Shown here piece by piece: positions 51,612-59,142 of a stretch of DNA of 64,000 nt. The position numbers were made by a program, and so were the translations under genes. The stretch comes from Verrucomicrobiaceae bacterium. Lineage in GTDB: Bacteria; Verrucomicrobiota; Verrucomicrobiia; Verrucomicrobiales; Verrucomicrobiaceae. The notes under the pieces were generated by a model. That model worked only from the letters and a program-made list of their open reading frames with translations, had not been told where the DNA came from and did no database searches. Position 1 is the stretch's first letter, and the number at the start of each line of letters is the position of its first letter. The DNA lies in the NCBI GenBank assembly GCA_024232965.1, contig JACKQF010000008.1:62001-126000 (forward strand), given 5' to 3'.

Positions 51612-52573
51612 GCGTCACCTACCTGGAAGCGATTCGCGAAGCCCAATTCGAGGCACTAAGGTCAGATCCCAACGTCTTTGTCTACGGGCAGGACATTGGC
51701 CAATTTGGGGGTGCATTCAAAGCGACCAAAGGGCTCGCCCGCGAGTTCCCGGGGCGCGTCCTTGATGCCCCCATCAGCGAGGACGCCATGGTCGGCATGG
51801 CCGTCGGGGCTGCCGTGGAGGGCGCACGCCCCATTGTGGAGATGCAATTCGCGGACTTCTCCTCCGTCGGCTTTAACCAAATCGTCAATCAGGCCGCCAC
51901 GCTGTACTGGCGCACCAATACGCCCTGCCCGATCACCATCCGCCTGCCCAGCGGCGGCACCGCCGGCAGCGGTCCGTTTCACAGCCAGTCGATGGAGTCG
52001 ATCTACGCCCACTACCCGGGCCTGGTCATTCTGACCCCCGCCACTGTCGAAGACGCCTACTGGATGCTGCTGGACAGCGTGAAGCTCGACGACCCAGTCA
52101 TTTTCTGCGAGCACAAGTTCCTCTACTACCACCTCAAGGCAGAGTCCTTTGGCGAGCACTCCCTGCCCATCGGCAAAGCCCGTGTTGCGCGACCTGGTCG
52201 ACACGCCACGGTCGTCACCTATTCCGCAATGGTGCACGAGGCACTGCGCGCTGCGGACGAACTGCAGATGGAAGGTTACCAGATCGAAGTCGTCGATCTC
52301 CGCTCCGTGAAACCCATGGACACCGATACCATCCTCGGCTCCGTCGCCCGCACCGGACGTCTTCTCGTCGTTGGCGAATCTTTCCCTTGGGGCGGAGTCT
52401 CTGCTGAGGTCATTTCCCGTGTCAGCACGGAGGCCTTTCACATGCTGGACGCCCCACCGATGCGTCTGAATTCCAAGGACACCCCCATCCCTTACCACCC
52501 CAATTTATGGAAGGCCCACCGTCCGACGGTTGGCTCCATCTGCGACGCCCTGCGGCGTCTCTTGCGTTTCTAA
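51608..52573 (+). CDS. pdhB: Pyruvate (2-oxoacid) dehydrogenase E1 beta subunit
   Basis: 321 residues, full length for E1 beta. Features: MSVTYLEAIREAQFEALRSD, VFVYGQDIGQFGGAFKATKG, APISEDAMVGMAVGAAVEGA, VEMQFADFSSVGFNQIVNQA and the C-terminal YQIEVVDLRSVKPMDTDTIL. It completes the E1 active site and binds the lipoyl domain of E2. It overlaps the pdhA stop (ATGA) and is followed by E2 after 22 bases. Confidence 0.95.
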   Translation: MSVTYLEAIREAQFEALRSDPNVFVYGQDIGQFGGAFKATKGLAREFPGRVLDAPISEDAMVGMAVGAAVEGARPIVEMQFADFSSVGFNQIVNQAATLYWRTNTPCPITIRLPSGGTAGSGPFHSQSMESIYAHYPGLVILTPATVEDAYWMLLDSVKLDDPVIFCEHKFLYYHLKAESFGEHSLPIGKARVARPGRHATVVTYSAMVHEALRAADELQMEGYQIEVVDLRSVKPMDTDTILGSVARTGRLLVVGESFPWGGVSAEVISRVSTEAFHMLDAPPMRLNSKDTPIPYHPNLWKAHRPTVGSICDALRRLLRF

Positions 52574-52595
52574 GCTGCGCCCTTCAAAGTTCGCC

Positions 52596-53819
52596 ATGCC
52601 CACCATTCCCATTCTGATGCCCCAGCTAGGGGAGTCCATCGCCGAGGCCACCGTGGTCCGCATCCTCATCGAGCCCGGACAGCGGGTCGATCCAGGCGCA
52701 GATATCTTTGAGGTCGAGACCAACAAGGCCACCATGGCCGTCGCCGCACCCTGCGGTGGATTGGTCGATCAGGTGATCGCCAAGGCCAATGAATCCTACG
52801 CCGTCGGTGCCGCTCTCGGCTCCCTCCACGTCAGTGATGAAGATGCCCAGGCACTGGGTTTCCAGAACGACCCCAAGGCCCCCATCGATGCGGCCCAACC
52901 CGCCAATACCGACTCCGTTCACTTTCAATTCAGCGATGAAGATGCCATCCACGACATCCAGCCCAAGGTAGAGCCCATCGTCGGCGGCCTGCCGGTGCCC
53001 GCAGGCGCGACGGGCGCGAGCTTCATCTCCCCTCGCATGCGCGCCCGCATGCTGGAACTCGGGATCAACTCCTCCGACCTCGCCGGTGTCGCTGGCACAG
53101 GCGCGGGTGGTCGTGTGACGGTCGATGACTTTGAGACCTTCCTCCGCACCATCGAGCAGCACCGCATGACGCCGGCCTCGCCGATGCGCATCGCCGTCGC
53201 GGACTCCATGCGCCGTAGTTGGAGCCGCCCACTCGCCACCGTCGGTAGCCCCGTCGTGCTGGATGCCATACTCGCGCACCGCAAAAAAGCCGACCCCAAA
53301 CCTGGCCCCGCCCTTTACGCCATCCGTGCGCTTGCTCTCGCCCTTGCAGAAAACACCGCCGTGGCCGGTCGCCTCATTGGGAGTCGCATCGTGCACCCCC
53401 GCGCCATCGATATCGGCTTCGCGGTGGAAGTCGATGACGGCGTGCTCGTGCCAGTCCTGCGGGAGGTGGATAAGACACCGCTTTCCACGATGGTGAAGAC
53501 TTACAACACCCTCGTCGAACAGGCCCGCTCCCGCCGCCTGCCAAACGACGTGAATCGCCCCGGCATCGCCACCGTCACCAATTTCGGCACCTTTGGCATC
53601 GTCTGGGCCACCCCCATTCCGCTGCCAGAGCAGAATCTTGTGCTCGGCCTCGGAGCTGGCATGAAGACCCCGCACTGGAGCGCGGAGGTGAATCAATTCA
53701 TCCCGCTGACCATGGCAGAACTGACCCTCAGCTTTGACCACCGTATCCTGGATGGCGGCGGCGCTGGCCGTCTCCTCTCCCGCGTGGCAGAGCTCCTCCA
53801 GAGCCCGGAGAAACTGTAG
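52596..53819 (+). CDS. pdhC: Dihydrolipoamide acetyltransferase E2 of the same complex
   Basis: 407 residues from ATG 52596. An N-terminal lipoyl domain carries Lys44 in FEVETNKATMAV; an E3-binding domain follows at about 135-175 (SFISPRMRARMLELGINSSD, GTGAGGRVTVDDFETF); the acyltransferase core ends with LSFDHRILDGGGAG where His382 and Asp386 form the catalytic pair. It takes the acetyl group from E1 to CoA. There is only one lipoyl domain. E3 (lipoamide dehydrogenase) is not encoded in the window, so it is shared or elsewhere. A frame open to 52530 is not used. Confidence 0.93.
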   Translation: MPTIPILMPQLGESIAEATVVRILIEPGQRVDPGADIFEVETNKATMAVAAPCGGLVDQVIAKANESYAVGAALGSLHVSDEDAQALGFQNDPKAPIDAAQPANTDSVHFQFSDEDAIHDIQPKVEPIVGGLPVPAGATGASFISPRMRARMLELGINSSDLAGVAGTGAGGRVTVDDFETFLRTIEQHRMTPASPMRIAVADSMRRSWSRPLATVGSPVVLDAILAHRKKADPKPGPALYAIRALALALAENTAVAGRLIGSRIVHPRAIDIGFAVEVDDGVLVPVLREVDKTPLSTMVKTYNTLVEQARSRRLPNDVNRPGIATVTNFGTFGIVWATPIPLPEQNLVLGLGAGMKTPHWSAEVNQFIPLTMAELTLSFDHRILDGGGAGRLLSRVAELLQSPEKL

Positions 53820-53880
53820 CCGCGTCTTTTACAGGCCGTTTACAGACACAGCAGAGCCCGTGCGCGAGCATGGTCCTGCT

Positions 53881-55047
53881 ATGAAAAATCTCATTCCAAT
53901 CCTGCTTTTGGGCGCCTCCAGTGCTGCCCTGATTGTCCAAGCCAAAGACACCGCGTCGGCGAAAACACCGCCTTCCAGCGTCGTCGCCCCCAAGCCAGAA
54001 AAACCAGCAGAGAAGCGCATCATCGAGGTCTGCTTCGTCCTGGACACCACCGGATCGATGGCCGGGCTGATCGAAGGTGCCAAGCAAAAGATTTGGTCCA
54101 TCGCCACCGCCATCGTCTCAGCGAAACCCAAGCCCGAAGTCCGCATGGGCATCGTCGGATATCGTGATCGCGGGGATGCCTATGTGACGAAGCGGGTGGA
54201 TCTGACCAACGACATGGACACCTTCTATGCCCAACTTCAAGAGTTCCAGGCCGCAGGCGGCGGCGACACGCCAGAGAGCGTCAGCGAGGCCCTCCACGAG
54301 GCCGTGACAAAGCTCAGCTGGACCCCAGATGTCAGCGTCTTTCGCGTCATGTATCTCGTCGGCGATGCCCCTCCTCAGCACTACCAGGATGGCAAGGACT
54401 GGCAGAAGGTTTGCAAAAAAGCAGGCAACAAAGACATCGTCATCAACACCGTGCAGTGCGGCAATATCGCCGGCACTGCCGAGGTCTGGAAGGCCATCGC
54501 CAGCAATGGCAACGGGGTCTTTGCCCAGATCCCTCAGGACGGTAACATGGTCTCCATCAGCGCACCGCAGGACGCGGAGCTGCAAAGGCTGAACGCCGAA
54601 GTCGGGGCCACCCTCATCCCTTGTGGACCGGCCTCAAAACGTCGGGAAGTGGAGATGAAGCAAGGTGCTTCCATGAACCTATCCGCCTCCAGCAACGCGT
54701 CGCGACTGAGTTACAACGCCCTCACCGGAGTCACCGTCCAGGGCGGCGGCGAGCTGCTGGATCAGATCGCCCAAGGCACAATCACCCTCGATAAGGTGAA
54801 GCGCGATGAACTCCCCGAAAACCTCCAAGGCATGACTGCGGAGCAACTCAAGACCCACGTTGAAGCGCAAGCCGCCCGCCGCAAAGAGATCCAGGCCCGC
54901 ATCGCCCAACTGACCCAAGAACGCGCCGCTTGGCTCCGTGCAGAAACCCAAAAGGTCGCCGCCGCTGGAAAAAGCGATAGCTTTGACGACCAAGTCACCC
55001 GCACCGTCCGCGATCAAGCTGCGCGCAAAGGCTTTAAGTTCGACTAG
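53881..55047 (+). CDS. Exported von Willebrand factor A-domain protein
   Basis: 388 residues from ATG 53881 with a signal peptide (MKNLIPILLLGASSAALIVQ). The vWA domain begins at about 48: EVCFVLDTTGSMAGLIEGAK gives a MIDAS motif (Asp55, Thr57, Ser59), followed by VRMGIVGYRDRGDAYVTKRV, FQAAGGGDTPESVSEALHEA and VSVFRVMYLVGDAPPQHYQD. The C-terminal 120 residues are a helical region (QLKTHVEAQAARRKEIQARI). It acts in the periplasm or at the surface, probably by metal-dependent protein binding; the partner is unknown. The two-component genes follow 50 bases on. Confidence 0.85.
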   Translation: MKNLIPILLLGASSAALIVQAKDTASAKTPPSSVVAPKPEKPAEKRIIEVCFVLDTTGSMAGLIEGAKQKIWSIATAIVSAKPKPEVRMGIVGYRDRGDAYVTKRVDLTNDMDTFYAQLQEFQAAGGGDTPESVSEALHEAVTKLSWTPDVSVFRVMYLVGDAPPQHYQDGKDWQKVCKKAGNKDIVINTVQCGNIAGTAEVWKAIASNGNGVFAQIPQDGNMVSISAPQDAELQRLNAEVGATLIPCGPASKRREVEMKQGASMNLSASSNASRLSYNALTGVTVQGGGELLDQIAQGTITLDKVKRDELPENLQGMTAEQLKTHVEAQAARRKEIQARIAQLTQERAAWLRAETQKVAAAGKSDSFDDQVTRTVRDQAARKGFKFD

Positions 55048-55097
55048 CCGGATCGATGCAAGCAGTGCAAGCTTCCCCAACCCCGCTTCTTTCGCTC

Positions 55098-55805
55098 ATG
55101 CCCACCATCCTTGTCATCGAAGACGACAGCGCCATCCGTCGTGGTTTGTCGGACGCACTGACCTTCGCCGGTTACGAGGTCCTGCAGGCACCGGACGGGC
55201 TCGCGGGGATGGAAAAGGCACAGCGGGCGACGTTTGACCTCGTCTTGCTTGATCTGGTCCTGCCTCATCACAGCGGGTTTGAAATCCTCACCGCCCTCCG
55301 CGATCACCGCCCCGGCACACCCGTCATCATCCTCTCCGCCCGCGGTGAAGAGCCCGATCGCATCAAAGGCCTCAAACTCGGGGCCGATGACTACGTCGTG
55401 AAGCCCTTCAGCATCCGCGAACTCCTCGCCCGCGTGGAGGCCGTCCTGCGCCGCAGCCCAGAGCGGCCGGATCCGCTCGCAAAAATCCCCTTCCCCGGCG
55501 GCATCGCCGACCTTGAACGCATGGAGGTGCGCTACGCGGAGGGCGGACGAGAAGAGTTGTCGGAGCGAGAGGCGGACCTCATCCGCTACCTCGGCATGCA
55601 CCGTGGGCGCGCCATTTCCCGCGAGGAACTCCTGCGCCGCGTCTGGCGCATCGAGCCCCGCCAGTCGGAGACCCGCACCATCGACATGCACATCGCCCAT
55701 CTGCGCGCCAAGCTCCGCGATGACGGTCAGAACCCCAGCCTCATCCTCACCGTTCGCGGCAAAGGCTACATGCTGGCCATAGACGCCAGCGCCGCCACCG
55801 CGTAA
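55098..55805 (+). CDS. OmpR/PhoB-type response regulator
   Basis: 235 residues from ATG 55098 (MPTILVIEDD). The receiver domain has DD at the start, phospho-acceptor in LVLLDLVLPHHSG, and KPFSIRELLARVEA at the end. The output is a winged helix: AISREELLRRVWRIEPRQSE, TRTIDMHIAHLRAKLRDD, and LILTVRGKGYML. It is transcribed with the sensor kinase gene 15 bases downstream. Confidence 0.95.
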   Translation: MPTILVIEDDSAIRRGLSDALTFAGYEVLQAPDGLAGMEKAQRATFDLVLLDLVLPHHSGFEILTALRDHRPGTPVIILSARGEEPDRIKGLKLGADDYVVKPFSIRELLARVEAVLRRSPERPDPLAKIPFPGGIADLERMEVRYAEGGREELSEREADLIRYLGMHRGRAISREELLRRVWRIEPRQSETRTIDMHIAHLRAKLRDDGQNPSLILTVRGKGYMLAIDASAATA

Positions 55806-55820
55806 ACTTTGCGCAACGCC

Positions 55821-58049
55821 ATGATCCGCCCCGTCCTCCGCTGGCTGCTCTTTGCCCTCTGCCTATCGCTCTTTCTTGGCGCGATGCTTTGGGTGACGCG
55901 CAACACGCTGACGATGGAGAACGACCGCAACCTCGCCGAGCAACAAAGACTCGCGCTCTGGCGCATGGACTCCTTTGCCAGCGCCTTGCTGATCCGGGAA
56001 AACGCCCGCCCACCCAGCCAATACCAGTCCTTCCACTCGCCAGAGGACCTCTACACCGGCAAAGACAACCGCGCCGTCGAGCAAGGCACCGCCCTCATGC
56101 CCTCGCCTCTTCTCGCCGATCCGCCGGAGTTTGTGCTGCTGCATTTCGAGATCATGCCGCAGGGCAGTTCCCCGATGGTCTGTAGCCCTCAGGTGCCCGT
56201 CGGCCAGTCCTACCAACTCGCCACCACTTGGTATGCCGTTACCCCCCAGATCCAACATGCCACGGAGCGGCTGGGCCAGCTTCAAACGATCCTCACCACC
56301 CACCCGCAGCTCACACGAAAGGCCGACGATGGCAAGGGCGATCAACCGGCCACCAGTGCTCCCTTGTCCGCGACTGGGGACAGGGCCGGGTATAAAAAAG
56401 AAAGCGCCGCCGCAAGCACCCAAGCCGCTCAGGAACAGCTCGCCGTTCAGGGCATCGTGCTCCCAGCCGATGCGAACCAAGGGATGCTGGACCAGCGCGA
56501 GCTGAGGCAACGCATGAGCATCACGACAGAGAACGCCATGACGGCCAAGGAGCTCGGCAACGCCACCCTCACCAAAAACCTTGTTGCCGATAGCAGCAGT
56601 CGCCGCGATGCGCCCAGCTCAGTCTTTACCGGTGACGTCCAGCTTAGCGGTGGAACCATCCCAATGGACAAGGTTGGCGACTCCACCTCGATAGTGCCCG
56701 CACCACCAGCCGGACCGGGCAACACGATCATCCTCGCCGGTTCGGCCATGACGACAGGGGGAAGTTCACGTTCCGAAGGACTGCCCACCCTCGTTGGCGA
56801 AGGAAAACCCGTGAGTGGCTCCGAACTCAGCCCGGCCCCGGCTCCCCAGCTAGCACCCGCGACTTCCACCATCGCCGTCAGCCCAGCTCCCACGATGGCC
56901 CCCTCCGCCGTGGGCTTTGACCGTTTCGCTGCCGCACCATCCGCTGCCCCAGCGGCTGTCGCAGCCAAACCCAGCGTCCCTTCCCAGCCCGCAGCCCCCC
57001 CGACTGATTTCACCGCCACCTGGGCTGGCGAAAATCTTCTCTTGCTCCGCACGGCCACCGTCGGCGGCATCACCCGCCAGCAGGGTGTGTGGATGGATTG
57101 GCCAAAACTGCGCGATCGGCTCAAGGAAACCATCAGCGATCTCTTCCCCAACGGCGAATTGATCCCCACCACACCGACGGATACTCCCACTGATCCCCTC
57201 TCCCTCGTCACTCTGCCGATCCGACTTTCTCCAGGATCACTGCCTTACACCATCACCGCTTTCTCGCCCATGACCCGCGGCCTGCTCGTCGCCTGGGGCT
57301 GCCTCATCGCCGCCGCCATCGCCATCGCCTGGGTATTGCACAAGTCCATCCAGCTCAGCGAGCGACGCGGTGCCTTTGTCTCCGCCGTCACCCACGAGCT
57401 CCGCACCCCCCTGACCACCTTCCGCATGTACTCAGAAATGCTGGCAGACGACATGGTCTCAGATCCCCAGCAACGGCACCGCTATCTGACCACTCTCTGC
57501 GAAGAATCCACCCGCCTGACCCACCTCGTGGAAAACGTGCTGACTTACTCCCGCATCGAGCGTGGCAGCGCCCAGACCCGAACGGAACGCCTCACTGTGC
57601 GCGAACTCTGGCAGCGCGTCGAACCCCGCCTCACCACACGCGCCAGCGAATGTCGGCTGACCCTCGAACTCGCGCTGTCCGAGGAACTCGCCACGCAGGA
57701 GATCGAGACCGACACCAGCGTCGTCGAACAGATCCTCTTCAACCTCGTGGACAACGCCTGCAAATACGCCGCCCCCGATTGCGAGAAACGACAGATCGAG
57801 ATCAGCATCCGCCGCGACTCCAAGCGGCTCGCCATCCAAGTCCGCGATCACGGCCCCGGGCTCCCCGATGCCCAACGGCGCAAGCTCTTCCAGCCCTTCT
57901 CCAAATCCGCCACCGAAGCCGCCCACTCCGCCCCCGGCGTCGGTCTCGGCCTCGCCCTCAGCCGCCGCCTCGCCCGAGAAATCGGCGGCGACCTCAAGCA
58001 CCACCCCCAACCCCAAGGCACCGCCTTTGATCTGCTGCTACCGGCCTAG
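55821..58049 (+). CDS. Sensor histidine kinase with a large low-complexity periplasmic domain
   Basis: 742 residues from ATG 55821; a TTG start at 55809 adds four. Membrane helices lie at about 5-25 and 480-503 (GLLVAWGCLIAAAIAIAWVL). The roughly 450-residue outer segment begins with a folded part (PPEFVLLHFEIMPQGSSPMV) and then turns into Ala/Pro/Ser/Thr-rich stretches (PTMAPSAVGFDRFAAAPSAA). The kinase core has HisKA in SAVTHELRTPLTTFRMYSEM, N box NLVDNACKYAAPD, G1 DHGPGLP and G2 GVGLGLALSRRLA. No HAMP is obvious. It should phosphorylate the OmpR-type regulator. The signal is unknown. Confidence 0.9.
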   Translation: MIRPVLRWLLFALCLSLFLGAMLWVTRNTLTMENDRNLAEQQRLALWRMDSFASALLIRENARPPSQYQSFHSPEDLYTGKDNRAVEQGTALMPSPLLADPPEFVLLHFEIMPQGSSPMVCSPQVPVGQSYQLATTWYAVTPQIQHATERLGQLQTILTTHPQLTRKADDGKGDQPATSAPLSATGDRAGYKKESAAASTQAAQEQLAVQGIVLPADANQGMLDQRELRQRMSITTENAMTAKELGNATLTKNLVADSSSRRDAPSSVFTGDVQLSGGTIPMDKVGDSTSIVPAPPAGPGNTIILAGSAMTTGGSSRSEGLPTLVGEGKPVSGSELSPAPAPQLAPATSTIAVSPAPTMAPSAVGFDRFAAAPSAAPAAVAAKPSVPSQPAAPPTDFTATWAGENLLLLRTATVGGITRQQGVWMDWPKLRDRLKETISDLFPNGELIPTTPTDTPTDPLSLVTLPIRLSPGSLPYTITAFSPMTRGLLVAWGCLIAAAIAIAWVLHKSIQLSERRGAFVSAVTHELRTPLTTFRMYSEMLADDMVSDPQQRHRYLTTLCEESTRLTHLVENVLTYSRIERGSAQTRTERLTVRELWQRVEPRLTTRASECRLTLELALSEELATQEIETDTSVVEQILFNLVDNACKYAAPDCEKRQIEISIRRDSKRLAIQVRDHGPGLPDAQRRKLFQPFSKSATEAAHSAPGVGLGLALSRRLAREIGGDLKHHPQPQGTAFDLLLPA

Positions 58050-58069
58050 TTCCCGCCATGTGTTGAGCA

Positions 58070-59050
58070 ATGGCCTGCGTCCCAGCCAGAAGACGCAAAA
58101 CTCCGCGATCCATGGTCAAGTCGTCATCAGATCCTGATCTGATCTCCTCCGTCAACCGGATGCAGTCGATCCACTTCGACATGCGCAGAACCGCCGTGGC
58201 GTCGGTGCGCACCGATGTCATCGCCATCAATCTTTTTCTCCGGCTCGTGCTCTGGCACGGCTTGATCTTCCTGCTGGTGGCAATACTCATCCGTCGCCTG
58301 CTACCCACCTACCCCCATTCGCTCCGTGACGCAGCGATTCTCTGCTACGTCCTCTGGCCCGCGTTCATCATCCTGCGAATCCGCCCGGTGCTAAAAATTC
58401 GGCCTGTAGCTGAATTGCGGTGCACCAAAAATCTCGACCGGATTACCCGCAGCAGTCGGAGACTCTCGTTGATTTCCATCCCCATCGCCCTTTGGTCTCA
58501 CTGGACAGCCCAAGCGGGCATTTCGTGGGCTCCTTGGATCGCCTGGGCCGTCAGTTTCGTCGCAGGCGGGGCAATCATCGTCCCCACCCTCTTGATCCTG
58601 AGCGCAGGCAGAAAGCCCAAGATCGAAATGCTAGCAACAGCAGTCCTCGCCGCCCTAGCCATCCTGGTGAGACCCCCTAGCGACTCACAACCGCCCTCCT
58701 ACGGAATGCCGACGAGTCGTCGGCACTCCCGCCACTCCAGCCCCCAAGAAAGCACACCTCACCACCGCCCCCTATGGAATGCCGACGAGTCGTCGGAACT
58801 CCACCCCCACAAACGCCAAGCCCAGAGAAAAGGCAGTTTGCAACCGTCCAGCGATCCATACTCAGATGGTAGAGAAACCCGACGCTGGATCATGATCGAA
58901 GATCATGAATCTACAAACGGTTCCCCGGGGCCAGGTAGTGATCGAGTAACCGGCGCTGATTTCAGGTCACTGAAGGATGCACAGCGTAGGGTGCCTTGCT
59001 TGCCGATGCCCACGGACGTGGCGTTCCGACGGATCGTCGGAATTCCGTAA
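58070..59050 (+). CDS. Membrane protein whose C-terminal region is encoded by palindromic repeats
   Basis: 326 residues from ATG 58070 (MVKSSSD, 14 codons in, and ATG 58160 are alternatives). Hydrophobic segments at about 50-70 (LFLRLVLWHGLIFLLVAILI), 85-105 (AILCYVLWPAFIILRI), 130-180 and about 190-210 (LATAVLAALAILV) suggest four to five membrane spans. From about residue 211 the frame runs through the GCCGACGAGTCGTCGGC repeat family (58691-58800) and a related palindrome (59024-59042), giving Ser/His/Arg-rich sequence of no apparent fold. The original C-terminus was probably short or has been overwritten. The family is not recognised. Confidence 0.5.
   Translation: MACVPARRRKTPRSMVKSSSDPDLISSVNRMQSIHFDMRRTAVASVRTDVIAINLFLRLVLWHGLIFLLVAILIRRLLPTYPHSLRDAAILCYVLWPAFIILRIRPVLKIRPVAELRCTKNLDRITRSSRRLSLISIPIALWSHWTAQAGISWAPWIAWAVSFVAGGAIIVPTLLILSAGRKPKIEMLATAVLAALAILVRPPSDSQPPSYGMPTSRRHSRHSSPQESTPHHRPLWNADESSELHPHKRQAQRKGSLQPSSDPYSDGRETRRWIMIEDHESTNGSPGPGSDRVTGADFRSLKDAQRRVPCLPMPTDVAFRRIVGIP
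58691..58800. repeat. Two copies of the GCCGACGAGTCGTCGGC palindrome element
   Basis: At 58707-58725 the palindrome reads TGCCGACGAGTCGTCGGCA; at 58781-58797 it recurs with one arm ending GGAA. The flanks repeat as well (CTACGGAAT before, CACTCCC after, versus CTATGGAAT and AACTCCA). Compared with the copies near 28071 and 28227 the element is inverted: there GGGAGC lies left and ATTCC right, here GGAAT left and CTCC right. Confidence 0.88.
59024..59042. repeat. Variant palindrome of the same family
   Basis: TTCCGACGGATCGTCGGAA is a 19-base palindrome with arms TTCCGACG/CGTCGGAA around GAT. It shares the CCGACG/CGTCGG core with the copies at 58707 and 58781 and ends in GGAATTCC-like flanks. 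It lies about 100 bases upstream of the start of the PSCyt1/DUF1549 gene. Confidence 0.7.
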
Positions 59051-59142
59051 GGGCTGCGGAGGCCACACGCTGCCCCCGCAGCCGCGGCCACTCTTTCCCC
59101 TCAAGACAAAGCCGCGCCGCAGCGTATGTAGTTCCTGTCCTC

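Noticed and set aside
52626..53741. 371-codon minus-strand frame and 278-codon minus-strand frame at 51662-52498
   Set aside because: Antisense to E2 and E1 beta, both of which have clear catalytic motifs.
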